Positions 27,893 to 37,300 of a DNA stretch of 64,000 bases are shown piece by piece (the stretch's first letter is position 1; the number at the start of each line of letters is the position of its first letter). Made by a program: the position numbers and the translations under genes. This stretch comes from Geitlerinema sp. BBD 1991-9 (lineage in GTDB: Bacteria; Cyanobacteriota; Cyanobacteriia; Cyanobacteriales; Geitlerinemataceae), in assembly GCA_001657325.1 (NCBI GenBank), contig LWRO01000021.1:124001-188000 (forward strand). Direction: 5' to 3'. Below the pieces are notes generated by a model. That model made no database searches and was not told where the DNA came from. It was given only the letters and a program-made list of their open reading frames with translations.

Positions 27893-29905
27893 GTTCGCCT
27901 CCGGGTTTCCCGGTTCGGATTCAGAAGAGTCTGCGGACGAACTGACTGTCGATTCGAGGATTCGATCGATCGCTTGGGGGTCGCTGCGAAGTAAAACCAG
28001 CACTCGATCGAGGAGTTGGTTTAACTTCCCGTCTTCAAGCAATCCTTCGATCAGCGTCAACCCGCTCGTCGAGAGCATCAGTTTCGTGACGTCTTGGGAA
28101 ACACTGCCATTGCCGTTATTGCCGGGAAACGCATAAATCTTCGCATCGCCTAAAATACCAGGTTGCGGCGCGAGGGACTTGACGACCTCCGGTAATTGTG
28201 ATATAAAATCTGGCGCGAGTTCGCGGATGAGTTGCGCGTTGCGGTTGGCATCGCTGAGAACGTTTTCCGCTTGAATTTTCGCCTCGATTCCCTCAGCTTC
28301 GGCAAGCGATTTATCCCGTTCGGCATCGGCAAGCGTGCGAATGGATTCAGCTTCTAAGTCTGCCGCTTGACGCGCGATCTCTGCTTGACGGCGACGACGA
28401 AACACGTCAATTTCTACCACGTTGTTTTCGGCAATGCGCTGTTGCTCAGCCTCCTGTTGCGCGTTCAGAATGGCGAGACGTTGTTGTCGTTCTGCGCGTT
28501 CGAGTTCGATGGCTGTTTCCACCGCAGACTCGGCTTTTGCACGTTCGGCTTCTGCTTGCAAGCGTTCTTCCGCTTTCTTGGCGATCGCGATGGCGGCTTC
28601 CTGTTTCGCCAGTTCTGAGAGTTCTTCAGCTTCGGCAATTTCAACCTGTGCTTTCAGGCGGTTGGCATCGATGGTTTTCTGGCGCGCGATCTCGGCCATT
28701 TCCGCTTCTTTTTTTTGCAGCGCTTGAGCGACTTTCAGTTTTTTCTGTTGTTCTTCAATGGCAATTTCCGATTCAATTTGTCGTTCTCGAACGGCCTGCG
28801 ATTTTGCGATTTCTTCTTCTTCAACTGCCTGGGCTTGCAAGATTTTGTTTCGCTGTTCGTTCGCCGTTTCTTTGTCCTTGGATTCTTGGATTTCTCGCGC
28901 TCGTTGCGCCCTCAACGATTCAACCTCGAGTTGTTGACTCAACCTCGAGTCTTCTTCATCTTTTTCGATCTCTAACTCTTGTTTTCGTGCTTCTAATTCT
29001 CGTTGCTTTATTGTGAGTTCCGTTTGCAACCTAAATTCGCGCCGTTCCTGCTCGGTCGTGAGTTCGACTTCTTCTTTTTGCTTGATCGATCGTTGGATCG
29101 TTTCAGTTCGCAGTCGCACGCCCTGAGCGTCGAAGAAATTATTCGTGTCGTAAGTGTCGCTTTCTTCAATTTCTGAAATGGCGATGTTATTCAACGTCAA
29201 ACCGACTTTTTTAAGATCCTGCTGGATCAAATTTAAAACCTCATCAGCAAAGCCCAGTTTGTCAGAGTCAATTTCCGCCAATGTTTTGCGTTTTGCAGCA
29301 GCCCGAATCGCATCATCTGCCCGTTTTTCCAGTGCTTCTTTAATATCCGCAGGTGAAATTTGACCGTCTCTCGACAAACGAGCAGCAGCCGTTTTAACGT
29401 CTTGTTCGTCGTGGTTGACGCACACGTAAAAAGTGACGCGCATATTGGCTCGCAAGTAGTCCTGAGTGCGAACTGCGAGATTTCCAGTTCGTTCCACATC
29501 GATATTGATTTCTCGCATCGGTACCCGAGTCAGTTCGTGGAAACCCGGTAATACGATACAACCGCCGTAGAGAATGACCGTGTTTTTCTTGGCTAAAAAT
29601 CCTCCAGTTCGCACGAAAGCTTCGTTGTTCGGTGTGATTTGATAAACACGGGTATACGCCCAAAATCCTAATAGTAAAAGGATGATGATTCCGACGATCC
29701 CTAAAGCCGTTCCACCGAGGATAAACGTTCCACTTCCAATTTGTGCGAGAACGATCGAATCTTCAGATTGCTCTGTGAAAGGTTTGGGTTTCGGCGCAGT
29801 CACCTCTGCTACGATCGCCGGTGGACTTTCAGCAATCGACGGTACGAACTCCACTTTCGCCGGGTTAAACGATAATGCTTGTAGTAAAGTTAACCAGTAC
29901 AGCAT
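27890..29905 (-). CDS. Flotillin / SPFH-domain protein (YqiK-like)
   Basis: 671 aa. One membrane helix at about 62-83 (GIVGIIILLLLGFWAYTRVY) is followed by the SPFH/band-7 domain (about 90-300, starting ITPNNEAFVRTGG). A very long Glu/Ala/Gln/Arg-rich coiled coil follows (about 300-560, with the flotillin EAE-type repeats), then a C-terminal oligomerisation segment. The first ~55 residues before the helix are longer than usual. Flotillins scaffold membrane microdomains. The NfeD-like gene 87 bp upstream is the classical operon partner, as in yqiJ-yqiK. Confidence 0.92.
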   Translation of the reverse strand: MLYWLTLLQALSFNPAKVEFVPSIAESPPAIVAEVTAPKPKPFTEQSEDSIVLAQIGSGTFILGGTALGIVGIIILLLLGFWAYTRVYQITPNNEAFVRTGGFLAKKNTVILYGGCIVLPGFHELTRVPMREINIDVERTGNLAVRTQDYLRANMRVTFYVCVNHDEQDVKTAAARLSRDGQISPADIKEALEKRADDAIRAAAKRKTLAEIDSDKLGFADEVLNLIQQDLKKVGLTLNNIAISEIEESDTYDTNNFFDAQGVRLRTETIQRSIKQKEEVELTTEQERREFRLQTELTIKQRELEARKQELEIEKDEEDSRLSQQLEVESLRAQRAREIQESKDKETANEQRNKILQAQAVEEEEIAKSQAVRERQIESEIAIEEQQKKLKVAQALQKKEAEMAEIARQKTIDANRLKAQVEIAEAEELSELAKQEAAIAIAKKAEERLQAEAERAKAESAVETAIELERAERQQRLAILNAQQEAEQQRIAENNVVEIDVFRRRRQAEIARQAADLEAESIRTLADAERDKSLAEAEGIEAKIQAENVLSDANRNAQLIRELAPDFISQLPEVVKSLAPQPGILGDAKIYAFPGNNGNGSVSQDVTKLMLSTSGLTLIEGLLEDGKLNQLLDRVLVLLRSDPQAIDRILESTVSSSADSSESEPGNPEAN

Positions 29906-29992
29906 GATGAAAAATTACTCCGTATCGATTCTTGAAGCCGCAAACCGTACATCGTAAATGGTTTGAAGCGTGAAGTGTAAATCGTAAGTTGC

Positions 29993-30613
29993 TTAAGTTC
30001 CGAGCCATCGATCGCGATCGATCGAGTCGCTCGCAATAACGGTATAAACTGGCGGATGAAATTCAATAATGATGACCGTATCGCCGTGTTTCGGGACGAC
30101 CCGAGCGTCATCGGGAATTACGGCATTAATCGTCACGAGATTTTTGGCCGGATCGATCGCGTCGATTTGCCCGACTTTGTCTTCACTTTGGCGCGGAATG
30201 CGACTCGAACTGACGGTTCCGAGACAGCCAATTAATCGATCGCTACTGGCATCTTCGCCAAACGATGCAAAGAAAATCCGACCGAGGGGACGCGCGATCG
30301 AACCGCCGATAAAAACACTGACAATCCCCGTCACGAGGAAAACCAATGTGTCGAAAGGGGCTGGCGGTAGGTTGAGGGCGACGTTGACGATCCACCCAAG
30401 CAGTCCCCACAGACTGAGATCGGCGGCGAGCAACAGCATTAGGGGAACACGCCCGAGTCCCAACCAGCCGAGAACGGGAATATCGAAATCACCGTCGCTG
30501 TCGAGATTGTCTTCACCGCCTGCAGAAATCGCGACGACAAACAACAGAACGCCTGCGACGAGAAAAATCCAGTAAGGCAGGTTAGCGAGGTCGAACACGA
30601 TCGGATCGCGCAA
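29993..30613 (-). CDS. NfeD/YqiJ-like membrane protein with OB-fold, flotillin partner
   Basis: 206 aa. Three hydrophobic segments (about 13-31, 54-80 and 88-110) are followed by a C-terminal OB-like domain (about 125-200: LIGCLGTVSSSRIPRQSEDK and DTVIIIEF). This is the architecture of YqiJ/OB-fold NfeD1b proteins, usually co-encoded with flotillins and believed to help assemble their membrane domains. Start ATG at 30613. It is the first gene of the two-gene unit. Confidence 0.85.
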   Translation of the reverse strand: MRDPIVFDLANLPYWIFLVAGVLLFVVAISAGGEDNLDSDGDFDIPVLGWLGLGRVPLMLLLAADLSLWGLLGWIVNVALNLPPAPFDTLVFLVTGIVSVFIGGSIARPLGRIFFASFGEDASSDRLIGCLGTVSSSRIPRQSEDKVGQIDAIDPAKNLVTINAVIPDDARVVPKHGDTVIIIEFHPPVYTVIASDSIDRDRWLGT

Positions 30614-30710
30614 GTTCTATCCACTAGCATAGTCACTCTCGCGTCGAACGCAAGAGAACGCCAGAAAGATTTAACAGAAATCGATCGAAGCTAGGAAACT
30701 TAGAAAACAG

Positions 30711-30747
30711 AAGGTGTCGATCGACTGTGTTCTTCGATCGACACCTT
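30711..30747 (-). terminator. Hairpin terminator after the AraC-linked cupin gene
   Basis: Stem AAGGTGTCGATCGA with its complement and a short loop; on the minus strand the right arm is followed by CTGTTTTCT. It lies 53 bp beyond the cupin stop. Confidence 0.7.
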
Positions 30748-30799
30748 CTCTGAGCTACTCTGATAGCGCTACGTCATTCTCGATCGCACGCACTTGCCA

Positions 30800-31384
30800 T
30801 TAGCCCAGTTTCCAGTCCTTAAACCGCTTGGCCACTGCTTCCGGAATTTCTGGAAAGCTCGGCAGGTGGGGCGTTTCCGACATAGCAAGACCGGTGAGCT
30901 TGTTGTCTTTCATCAACCGTGGAATTTCCTCGAGGTGCATAATCATTCCCCAATCCCGCTCTGCGTTGAGGGTGCTTTTGAGATCCCCCTGTTGCTTGGA
31001 ATCGACAAACCCTTCAAAACCGTCTCGACCAGATAACTCGATGTAACGAGCCGGTGTATCCGTTGCATTCCAGAAGCAGTGCATGATGCCCCGTGGCTTT
31101 TGGACGTAGCTTCCGGCGGGAGCAGTGAACCGCAATCCATCTGCACCGCCGATCTCGAAAACGAGTTCGCTGGTAATGACGTACACCAGTTGATCTTCAA
31201 ACTTGTGGGTGTGGGGTGCCAGCAATTCACCCGGATGAATAACACCCTCCATTACAGAGAAATCTCCGCCCATATCTCTGGCTCGCACCATAATGACCAT
31301 ATCGGTTGCTGTCTTTTCTCCTTCTCCCGGTTTCTTGAGGAGATTCTTAACATCAAATCGATCGGCGACGTTGTACTGAGTCAT
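30800..31384 (-). CDS. Cupin-domain protein divergent from an AraC regulator
   Basis: 194 aa from ATG at 31384, chosen because GGAG lies nine bases upstream; longer frames lack this. Single cupin barrel: metal-site residues appear in HPGELLAPHTHKFEDQLVYV (His/His/Glu-like) and GSYVQKPRGIMHCFWN (His). It could be a small-molecule-binding protein or dioxygenase/isomerase; substrate unknown. The divergent AraC-type gene starts 124 bp away, so it is the likely regulator. Confidence 0.8.
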   Translation of the reverse strand: MTQYNVADRFDVKNLLKKPGEGEKTATDMVIMVRARDMGGDFSVMEGVIHPGELLAPHTHKFEDQLVYVITSELVFEIGGADGLRFTAPAGSYVQKPRGIMHCFWNATDTPARYIELSGRDGFEGFVDSKQQGDLKSTLNAERDWGMIMHLEEIPRLMKDNKLTGLAMSETPHLPSFPEIPEAVAKRFKDWKLG

Positions 31385-31508
31385 GGTTTTTCTCCAAGTT
31401 GTCGTTGTCGTAAGGCTATAATTCAGCGTATTGTGGCTTCCCCAAATTCCCTTTGGCCCCAGACGAAAACGATTTGACCGATCGCGCAAAGTCGATCCCG
31501 ATTCCTCA
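31385..31508. promoter_or_regulatory. Shared divergent promoter region (cupin / AraC)
   Basis: 124 bp between the two divergent start codons; must hold both promoters. No clear dyad or AraC-type direct repeat could be picked out by eye. Confidence 0.5.
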
Positions 31509-32522
31509 ATGAATGCTTCTCTAACAGTTGCCACACCTCTGATTGCGATGCGGCTTCAAATTGCTCGTGCCTGTGGTATTAATACCGATCTCGTACTCAA
31601 GCGCGTGGGTCTGAACCCAACAACGCTTTTAAATCCAATGGCGAAGCTAACTTTGGCGCAAGATAACGCAATTTGGCGAGAAATTATTGCCTTGGGAGGC
31701 AATCCAGCAATTGGGTTAAAGTTCGGCCAGTACGTTAAATTGTCGGGCATCGGAATTGTTGGCTATGTGATGATGAACACTAGAACAGCTGCTGAAGGAA
31801 TGCAGCGTTTTTGCAAGTACGAGCGTTTGTTAACCAATGCTTATCACTCCGAAATTGCTCGAGATAAATATCATCTCGCCTGTATTACGCACTGCGAAGG
31901 TGACTGGCAACCCGAACGCCGCTGTACGATCGACTTTGTAATGTCAGCCATGCGAACGTTAGCGGTGGATCTGGCGATCGATCCTCGAGCCATTTTGCAA
32001 GTTCAATTTCAGTTCGATCGTCCGGCGCATATCGAGCCGTATACTGCGGTGTTCGATCGTGCGGTGTTAAAATTCGGCTGTCCTGATAGTCGGTTAATTT
32101 TTTCCAGCGATGTCGCCGAAACTCCGGTGATTGGAGCTAATCCTGAATTGTTGGCGGTATTCGATCGACAGGCGGAAATGCTTCTGTCTAAATACGAACG
32201 GGACAATTTAAGCGACCGAGTACGCCAGAAGATTGCAGAGCGTTTAAAGGGAGAAACGCCGGCTTTGAGCGAAATTGCGACGCAGTTACATTTGAGTTCT
32301 CGAAGTCTACAGCTGAAGCTTCAAGAGGAAGGCACGTCTTATCAAATGCTGTTAGATGAAGTTCGTCGAGATGCAGCAATCTCCTATTTACAGAACAGCC
32401 AACTCAGTAAAACTGAAATTGCGTATTTATTAGGATTTTCGGAGGTTAGCGTTTTTTCGCGGACGTTCAAACGTTGGACGGGTCAAGCTCCCTCTAAATT
32501 CCAACAACAGAACGTTCAGTAG
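31509..32522 (+). CDS. AraC-family transcriptional regulator (OruR/ArgR-type)
   Basis: 337 aa from ATG at 31509. The N-terminal arabinose-binding-like domain of the PF12625 type (VLKRVGLNPTTLLNP, AEGMQRFCKYERLLT) spans about 20-205. The C-terminal double helix-turn-helix (about 230-330) has LSEIATQLHLSSRSLQLKLQ and the AraC signature (KTEIAYLLGFSEVSVFSRTF followed by KRWTGQAPSKF). It probably controls the divergent cupin gene and itself; the effector is unknown. The frame is open back to 31431, but the extra residues look non-coding. Confidence 0.9.
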   Translation: MNASLTVATPLIAMRLQIARACGINTDLVLKRVGLNPTTLLNPMAKLTLAQDNAIWREIIALGGNPAIGLKFGQYVKLSGIGIVGYVMMNTRTAAEGMQRFCKYERLLTNAYHSEIARDKYHLACITHCEGDWQPERRCTIDFVMSAMRTLAVDLAIDPRAILQVQFQFDRPAHIEPYTAVFDRAVLKFGCPDSRLIFSSDVAETPVIGANPELLAVFDRQAEMLLSKYERDNLSDRVRQKIAERLKGETPALSEIATQLHLSSRSLQLKLQEEGTSYQMLLDEVRRDAAISYLQNSQLSKTEIAYLLGFSEVSVFSRTFKRWTGQAPSKFQQQNVQ

Positions 32523-32565
32523 TACGAATTGGGGATGTTGTTAGAAACTTACCACAGATGAAATT

Positions 32566-32598
32566 TCGCCGATTAAATTTGTAGAATTTAATCGGCGA
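32566..32598. terminator. Strong hairpin, likely bidirectional terminator (AraC gene / glpD)
   Basis: 14-bp perfect stem TCGCCGATTAAATT / AATTTAATCGGCGA with a 5-nt loop between the convergent ends of the AraC gene (32522) and glpD (32743). Confidence 0.75.
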
Positions 32599-32742
32599 TT
32601 CAAAAACGAACTTCAACAGTATCTGATACTTGGTGAATGCTATACGACTTCGAGCTTAGGCATTTAAAAAGCCAACAAATTGGGCAATATTCTTACTGAA
32701 TAAGCTTGGAATTCCTCACTCTGCAAAACTTCACGATCGCGT

Positions 32743-34434
32743 TCAAGCCAAAAGTTTGTCGCTCGATCGACGACTTCCCGAAAGTGCATAATCGGGAATA
32801 CAATTATCTTCCATATAGGTGCGATATTCAGTCATTTGTCGATCGAGCGTTTCCCAACTCCAACCACCGTGCTGATGCAACACCTCCGCCACAGCTTTTA
32901 AAGTCTGCAAACCGTAACAGCAATGCATCGCAATCGACGTGCGACGGCGCAAAATATCGATGAGATGACAGGCATACTCCGACTTCACAGAATAGACGAT
33001 TTGCGCCTTAATATCCGGCAATTCCGGGGTAATCTGACTCGACAGTTCTGGTATCTCGTCGATCGGTGCTAGGACCTCCTGCGTTTTCGCACCGTACAGT
33101 TCAAACAAGTGGTAAAGTGTGGAAACCGAAAGTCGATCGCGGTATTTCCGCACCGTATCCGCAACGATCGAATCGTTCGGTAAAACAGCCCCTGGTAACG
33201 ATCTCGTCAACGTCGGACAAGGCGGCGCAGTTTTCCCCATTTTTTGAAATGCCGCATTCACCATTTCTTCTCCTACGTGGCGATAGGTGGTCAATTTTCC
33301 ACCCACCAGAGAAATCAAATTTTGCACCCCATCTTTCTGGCCGTCGACTAAAATATGTTGGCGCGTAATACTCCCCGGTTTTCCCTCGGTATTTGGAAGC
33401 GGGCGCACGCCAGAATACGTAAACTTAACACTTTCCCGTGTCAGTTGTGCCGAAGGAATAATATTGTTCGTTTCCCTCAAAAGATAGTCAATTTCGTCAT
33501 TATCTGCTTTGACTCGATCGAGATCGCCGTCGTAGCGTAAATCCGTCGTCCCAATCAAGACTTGACCCAACCAAGGCACGATAAAAAACGGTCGTTTGTC
33601 CGTTTTCGCTTCCACATACAGTGCTGTCTCAGGGGCGCCGGGAAACGTATCAACGATAATATGCGATCCCTTTGTTCCGCCAATATGAGGCGTCGAACCG
33701 ATGGGTTTTGAGGTTCCGTTTTCTACCCCCCGCTGACATACGAGATCGACCCACGGCCCGGAAGTATTAATAACAACCGTTTTCTCGTGACCCCGAACTG
33801 TAAAGGTTTCTTCCGAAAACTTATCTTCACAAGTCAAATGAGAAATTCGATCGCTCTCTCGATGCAACGCCTTTACTTCCACGTAATTCAAAACCGTCGC
33901 CCCAGCATTTTCGGCGTCCAGAATATTCTCTAAACACAATCGTTCGGCGCGGGCAACTTGACTGTCGTAATATTGCGCTCCACCGTTCAGTTTTTCCGGG
34001 TCGAGACTGCGAAAATGCTGCTTGAACTTACTAGAGGGCAGCATTCGGTGGGACAATAAACTTTTATCAAAACTGAAAATATCATAAAGAATCATTCCCG
34101 CCCAAATTTTCCAATACGGGCGAGAACGGCCCCCATAAACGGGAACGGTTAACATCAACGGTTTCACTAAATGCGGTGCCGTTCGCAGTAAAACTTCCCG
34201 TTCTCGCAGAGACTCGCGTACTAAGGGAAATTCAAAATACTCCAAATAGCGCAATCCACCGTGAACCAATCGAGTCGACCAACTCGACGTACCACTGGCA
34301 AAATCGTTTTTCTCGAGAAGGATCGTCTTCAAGCCGCGCAATGCCGCATCTCGTGCGACACCCGCCCCGTTAATCCCACCGCCGATAACGATGAGATCGT
34401 AAGTTTCACTTTGGATTGCTTGATAGTCGCGCAT
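32743..34434 (-). CDS. glpD: Glycerol-3-phosphate dehydrogenase (FAD)
   Basis: 563 aa membrane-associated FAD enzyme. N-terminal dinucleotide-binding motif DLIVIGGGINGAGVARDAALRG, then the family segment SGTSSWSTRLVHGGLRYLE and the C-terminal helical DAO_C domain. It oxidises glycerol-3-phosphate to DHAP, feeding electrons to quinone. GAGG sits six bases before the ATG at 34434. It is next to ggpS, as in Synechocystis where glpD belongs to the glucosylglycerol gene region: glycerol-3-phosphate is the acceptor substrate of GgpS, and GlpD can recycle the glycerol moiety after breakdown. Confidence 0.95.
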   Translation of the reverse strand: MRDYQAIQSETYDLIVIGGGINGAGVARDAALRGLKTILLEKNDFASGTSSWSTRLVHGGLRYLEYFEFPLVRESLREREVLLRTAPHLVKPLMLTVPVYGGRSRPYWKIWAGMILYDIFSFDKSLLSHRMLPSSKFKQHFRSLDPEKLNGGAQYYDSQVARAERLCLENILDAENAGATVLNYVEVKALHRESDRISHLTCEDKFSEETFTVRGHEKTVVINTSGPWVDLVCQRGVENGTSKPIGSTPHIGGTKGSHIIVDTFPGAPETALYVEAKTDKRPFFIVPWLGQVLIGTTDLRYDGDLDRVKADNDEIDYLLRETNNIIPSAQLTRESVKFTYSGVRPLPNTEGKPGSITRQHILVDGQKDGVQNLISLVGGKLTTYRHVGEEMVNAAFQKMGKTAPPCPTLTRSLPGAVLPNDSIVADTVRKYRDRLSVSTLYHLFELYGAKTQEVLAPIDEIPELSSQITPELPDIKAQIVYSVKSEYACHLIDILRRRTSIAMHCCYGLQTLKAVAEVLHQHGGWSWETLDRQMTEYRTYMEDNCIPDYALSGSRRSSDKLLA

Positions 34435-34550
34435 TGCCTCTGACAGTGAATGTTAGGAGCGGGGTGAGGAGTTGGGGAGATGAGGCGATCGCAGATGGGG
34501 AAACGCTCGGGTCATCCCCTCATCCGGCCATCCCCTCATCCTCTCATCGC

Positions 34551-36059
34551 CTAAACCACGGCAGGTTCTTGCGATGCCGCCGTTTCGTGTTCGGTGTGTT
34601 GGAAGATGTCAAACAAGCGATCGGCCCAGTACTTAACATCGTATTGTGTAACGGTGTCGTACATTTTCGCCATACGCTCGGCTTTGTCTTCTTCAGACAT
34701 CTCCAAGGCCCGATCGATGGCTCGATCCATTCGATCGATCGAATAGGGATTAGTCAAGATCGCTTCGGGCATTTCCACCGCTGCCCCAACGAACTCGGAC
34801 AGAATCAACGCCCCGTCTTTCCCTTCGTGAGCGACAACGTACTCTTTCGCCACTAAGTTTAACCCGTCTCGCAACGGTGTCGTCCAGCAAATATCGGCCG
34901 CTTTGTAATACGCAATTAAATCGGTAAACGGGATGGGTTGCGTAAATAACAAGACTGGCATCCAATCCAATCGAGCGAACTGTCCGTTAATTTTCCCAAC
35001 TAAGTGTTCGATTTGCTGTTGAGCCGTTCGATACACGCGCATCCCCGTTGCCGGTTGTACACAGGTCATCACGAGATGAATTTTACCGTGTAGGTCGGGA
35101 CGACGTTCTAACAAGCGTCCGTAACATTCGAGTAATTCACGATTGCCTTTGACATAATCCACCCGTCCAGCCGCAATGGCTAGGGTGCGTCCCTCTAACT
35201 GTTGTTTAATTTCCTCAATGCGCTGCTGGGTTTCGGGTTTGTTCAGCGTGTTGAGGATATGTTGGGGATTCGTTCCGACGGGGAAAGCATCGATATTAAC
35301 TAATTGACCGTTATAACGCAATTGCTTCACCACTTCCGGTTCTGCCAGAGCCGTTCCACATTCAGTAATGTGTTCGGGAACGGCACCTTTTTTAACGATT
35401 TCGACATTAAACAGACTTCGAGCGACGTTGACGAAGTTTTCTGAGTAGCGCGGAATGTGGAATCCAACAATGTCACAACACAGCAAGCTTTCAACGATCG
35501 ATTCCCGCCAAGGTAGGATGTTAAACACGTCCACAGAAGGAAATGGCGTGTGATGGAAAAAGGCAATGCGGGCGTTGGGTTTGAGTTCTCGAATGTATTT
35601 TGGGGCTAACCAAAGGTTGTAATCGTGAACCCAAATCAATGCATCGTCGGCAGCTTCCGCACAGGCAGCTTCTGCAAAAAGTTTGTTGATCGTTTTGAAG
35701 TTTTCCCAATCCGACGACTCGTAAGTGAAATGATAGGGAAACGAGTGCAAAATCGGCCAGAAGGCTTCTTTGCTGGTGATGTGGTAGAAGTGTTTGACTT
35801 GGTCGGCACTTAAAGGAATGCGACAGACGTTGTAGTTGCTTCCCTCAACGCTAACCCGCTCTTGAAATTTGTCTCGTTGTTTCGCCGTCACTTGCTTCCA
35901 AGCAATCCAAGTGCCTTGGTTGACGTTGGCGAAGAAGCTTTTCAGGGTCGGAACGATCCCGTTGGGGCTTTTTTTGTCTCGGTAGTGAACGACTCCGTTC
36001 TCGTCAACAACTTCGTCGTAGGGTTCGCGGTGGTAAAGAATGACTAAAGAAGATTTCAT
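34551..36059 (-). CDS. ggpS: Glucosylglycerol-phosphate synthase
   Basis: 502 aa from ATG at 36059 (a longer frame to 36140 adds Ser/Arg-rich residues of low credibility). GT20 family, related to trehalose-6-phosphate synthase. It joins ADP-glucose and glycerol-3-phosphate to give glucosylglycerol-phosphate, precursor of the compatible solute of moderately halotolerant cyanobacteria. Visible segments: SLVILYHREPYDE, IWVHDYNLWLAPKYIRELKP, FFHHTPFPS, GRVDYVKGNRELLECYGRLL and PLRDGLNLVAKEYVVAH. The GgpS-type N-terminus distinguishes it from OtsA. Flanked by glpD, a HAD phosphatase and gghA. Confidence 0.95.
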   Translation of the reverse strand: MKSSLVILYHREPYDEVVDENGVVHYRDKKSPNGIVPTLKSFFANVNQGTWIAWKQVTAKQRDKFQERVSVEGSNYNVCRIPLSADQVKHFYHITSKEAFWPILHSFPYHFTYESSDWENFKTINKLFAEAACAEAADDALIWVHDYNLWLAPKYIRELKPNARIAFFHHTPFPSVDVFNILPWRESIVESLLCCDIVGFHIPRYSENFVNVARSLFNVEIVKKGAVPEHITECGTALAEPEVVKQLRYNGQLVNIDAFPVGTNPQHILNTLNKPETQQRIEEIKQQLEGRTLAIAAGRVDYVKGNRELLECYGRLLERRPDLHGKIHLVMTCVQPATGMRVYRTAQQQIEHLVGKINGQFARLDWMPVLLFTQPIPFTDLIAYYKAADICWTTPLRDGLNLVAKEYVVAHEGKDGALILSEFVGAAVEMPEAILTNPYSIDRMDRAIDRALEMSEEDKAERMAKMYDTVTQYDVKYWADRLFDIFQHTEHETAASQEPAVV

Positions 36060-36197
36060 GTTTGATTTTCGATTTTCGGTAGTGTTAACGCTGCTCGAGG
36101 GAAGAGTTGAGGGGATAACCGAGCGAGGTCGTGAGGACATGACTCGATCGTCTCTTCATCTCCCCATTTTCGGATCTCTGCCATCGAGATCGTCTCG

Positions 36198-36935
36198 CTA
36201 TGAAAGCGTTTTGCTGTGGTAGTTCAAACCCTCCCAAATACCGGCAGCTCCAGGTTTTTGGCTGAGATAGACGTTGCTCATGTCCCGAAGTCGATCGATC
36301 AGCTTGGGTTCGGCATTTCCCACGGCAACACCTTTGAGTCCTGTCTCAAAGAGGGACAGATCGTTGAGGGTATCGCCAGCAACGACTGCATTGTTGAGAT
36401 CGAGGTTGAGGGCTGCTAGGGTTTTGAGTAGCGTCGGACCTTTGGATACGCCTTTCGGCATGACATCGAGGAATCGATCGGCGGACAGAACGGCATCGAA
36501 ACCTGCTTCGTCGAGTTTTTTTAAGGTACTCGGTTGCAAAACTTCAGGGTCGTAGTAGTAGGAGACGCGATATCGGGGCTCGATCGGCTGTAGGGACAAA
36601 CCCGGTTCCCCATTGAGTAACGCTTTCACAAGATCGTTGGCATTCTGCCAAATATCTGAAATCCAGCCTTGGACTTCGGCAAGCGGTTGGAAAGTTTTCC
36701 CGCAGGTGACGCTGGTGCCGACGTCGCCGATAATGTAGTCGGGAGTGGGAAATCCTGCTTCGTCGTAGAGTTGTCGGACTAAGTCGAGATCGCGCCCCGT
36801 GACAAAAACGAGTAACACTCGATCTCGATGTCGCTGGAGATAGTCGTAAAATTCAGCTCGATCGCCGTCGGAACCGCCGAGGAACGTCCCGTCGAGATCC
36901 GTGGCTAAGATTAAGGAATAACCGGAACTCATCAT
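36198..36935 (-). CDS. HAD-IIB family phosphatase (sucrose-phosphatase-like), candidate glucosylglycerol-phosphate phosphatase
   Basis: 245 aa. HAD motif I DLDGTFLGG at residues 13-21 (DxD), motif II VTGRDLDLV near 45, the conserved Lys in MPKGVSKGPTLL near 162 and motif III AGDTLNDLSLFE near 185. It resembles sucrose-6-phosphate phosphatase-type HADs. It lies directly upstream of ggpS on the same strand (138 bp). In fused GgpPS enzymes of other bacteria a HAD phosphatase also precedes the GgpS domain, so it may dephosphorylate glucosylglycerol-phosphate. Known cyanobacterial enzyme StpA is longer (about 420 aa), so this is an inference. Sucrose-phosphate or another sugar phosphate remains possible. 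Confidence 0.8.
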   Translation of the reverse strand: MMSSGYSLILATDLDGTFLGGSDGDRAEFYDYLQRHRDRVLLVFVTGRDLDLVRQLYDEAGFPTPDYIIGDVGTSVTCGKTFQPLAEVQGWISDIWQNANDLVKALLNGEPGLSLQPIEPRYRVSYYYDPEVLQPSTLKKLDEAGFDAVLSADRFLDVMPKGVSKGPTLLKTLAALNLDLNNAVVAGDTLNDLSLFETGLKGVAVGNAEPKLIDRLRDMSNVYLSQKPGAAGIWEGLNYHSKTLS

Positions 36936-37300
36936 CCATGCCCTGTACGACTAGACAGTTGAGAAGATGTCGATCGAGGGATTTACAAGCAGGTCGAGAG
37001 ACGATCGTCCCTCTCCCACGTTATCGATCGATGCCAACTCTCGACTGTCCGACCCGATGTTTTCAATGCTCGATATCGGGAAAAGATGTCCGATCTCGAC
37101 TGGTTGTCGAACGCGCTCGAAGCGCATTTTGTTTCCGAGTTTAATCTCGGCTTAAGCTTACCAAACTGGCTTTTGCTGATTTGGTATGGCAGTATTTGTT
37201 TAGTACATCATACACACAAGATACCCAAAATTCAAATTCACCGGCTTTTGAGGTATTGCGTGGGTATCGCGAACGTTATTCTTTGAGAGAGCGCAATCTT
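36936..37300. promoter_or_regulatory. Divergent promoter region between the HAD-ggpS unit and gghA
   Basis: 365 bp that must hold both promoters. Contains AT-rich DNA near 37160-37230. Weak frames here have no gene-like features. No specific operator could be recognised. Confidence 0.5.

Noticed and set aside
31385-31534. N-terminal extension of the AraC-linked cupin to 31534
   Set aside because: The start at 31384 has a strong ribosome site; the extra 50 residues overlap the start of the divergent regulator.
34440-34550. GGGGATGAG-type degenerate repeats between glpD and ggpS as a specific regulatory site
   Set aside because: Similar purine-rich heptamer patches occur near 36110-36185 and 55390-55435; they look like generic intergenic repeats.
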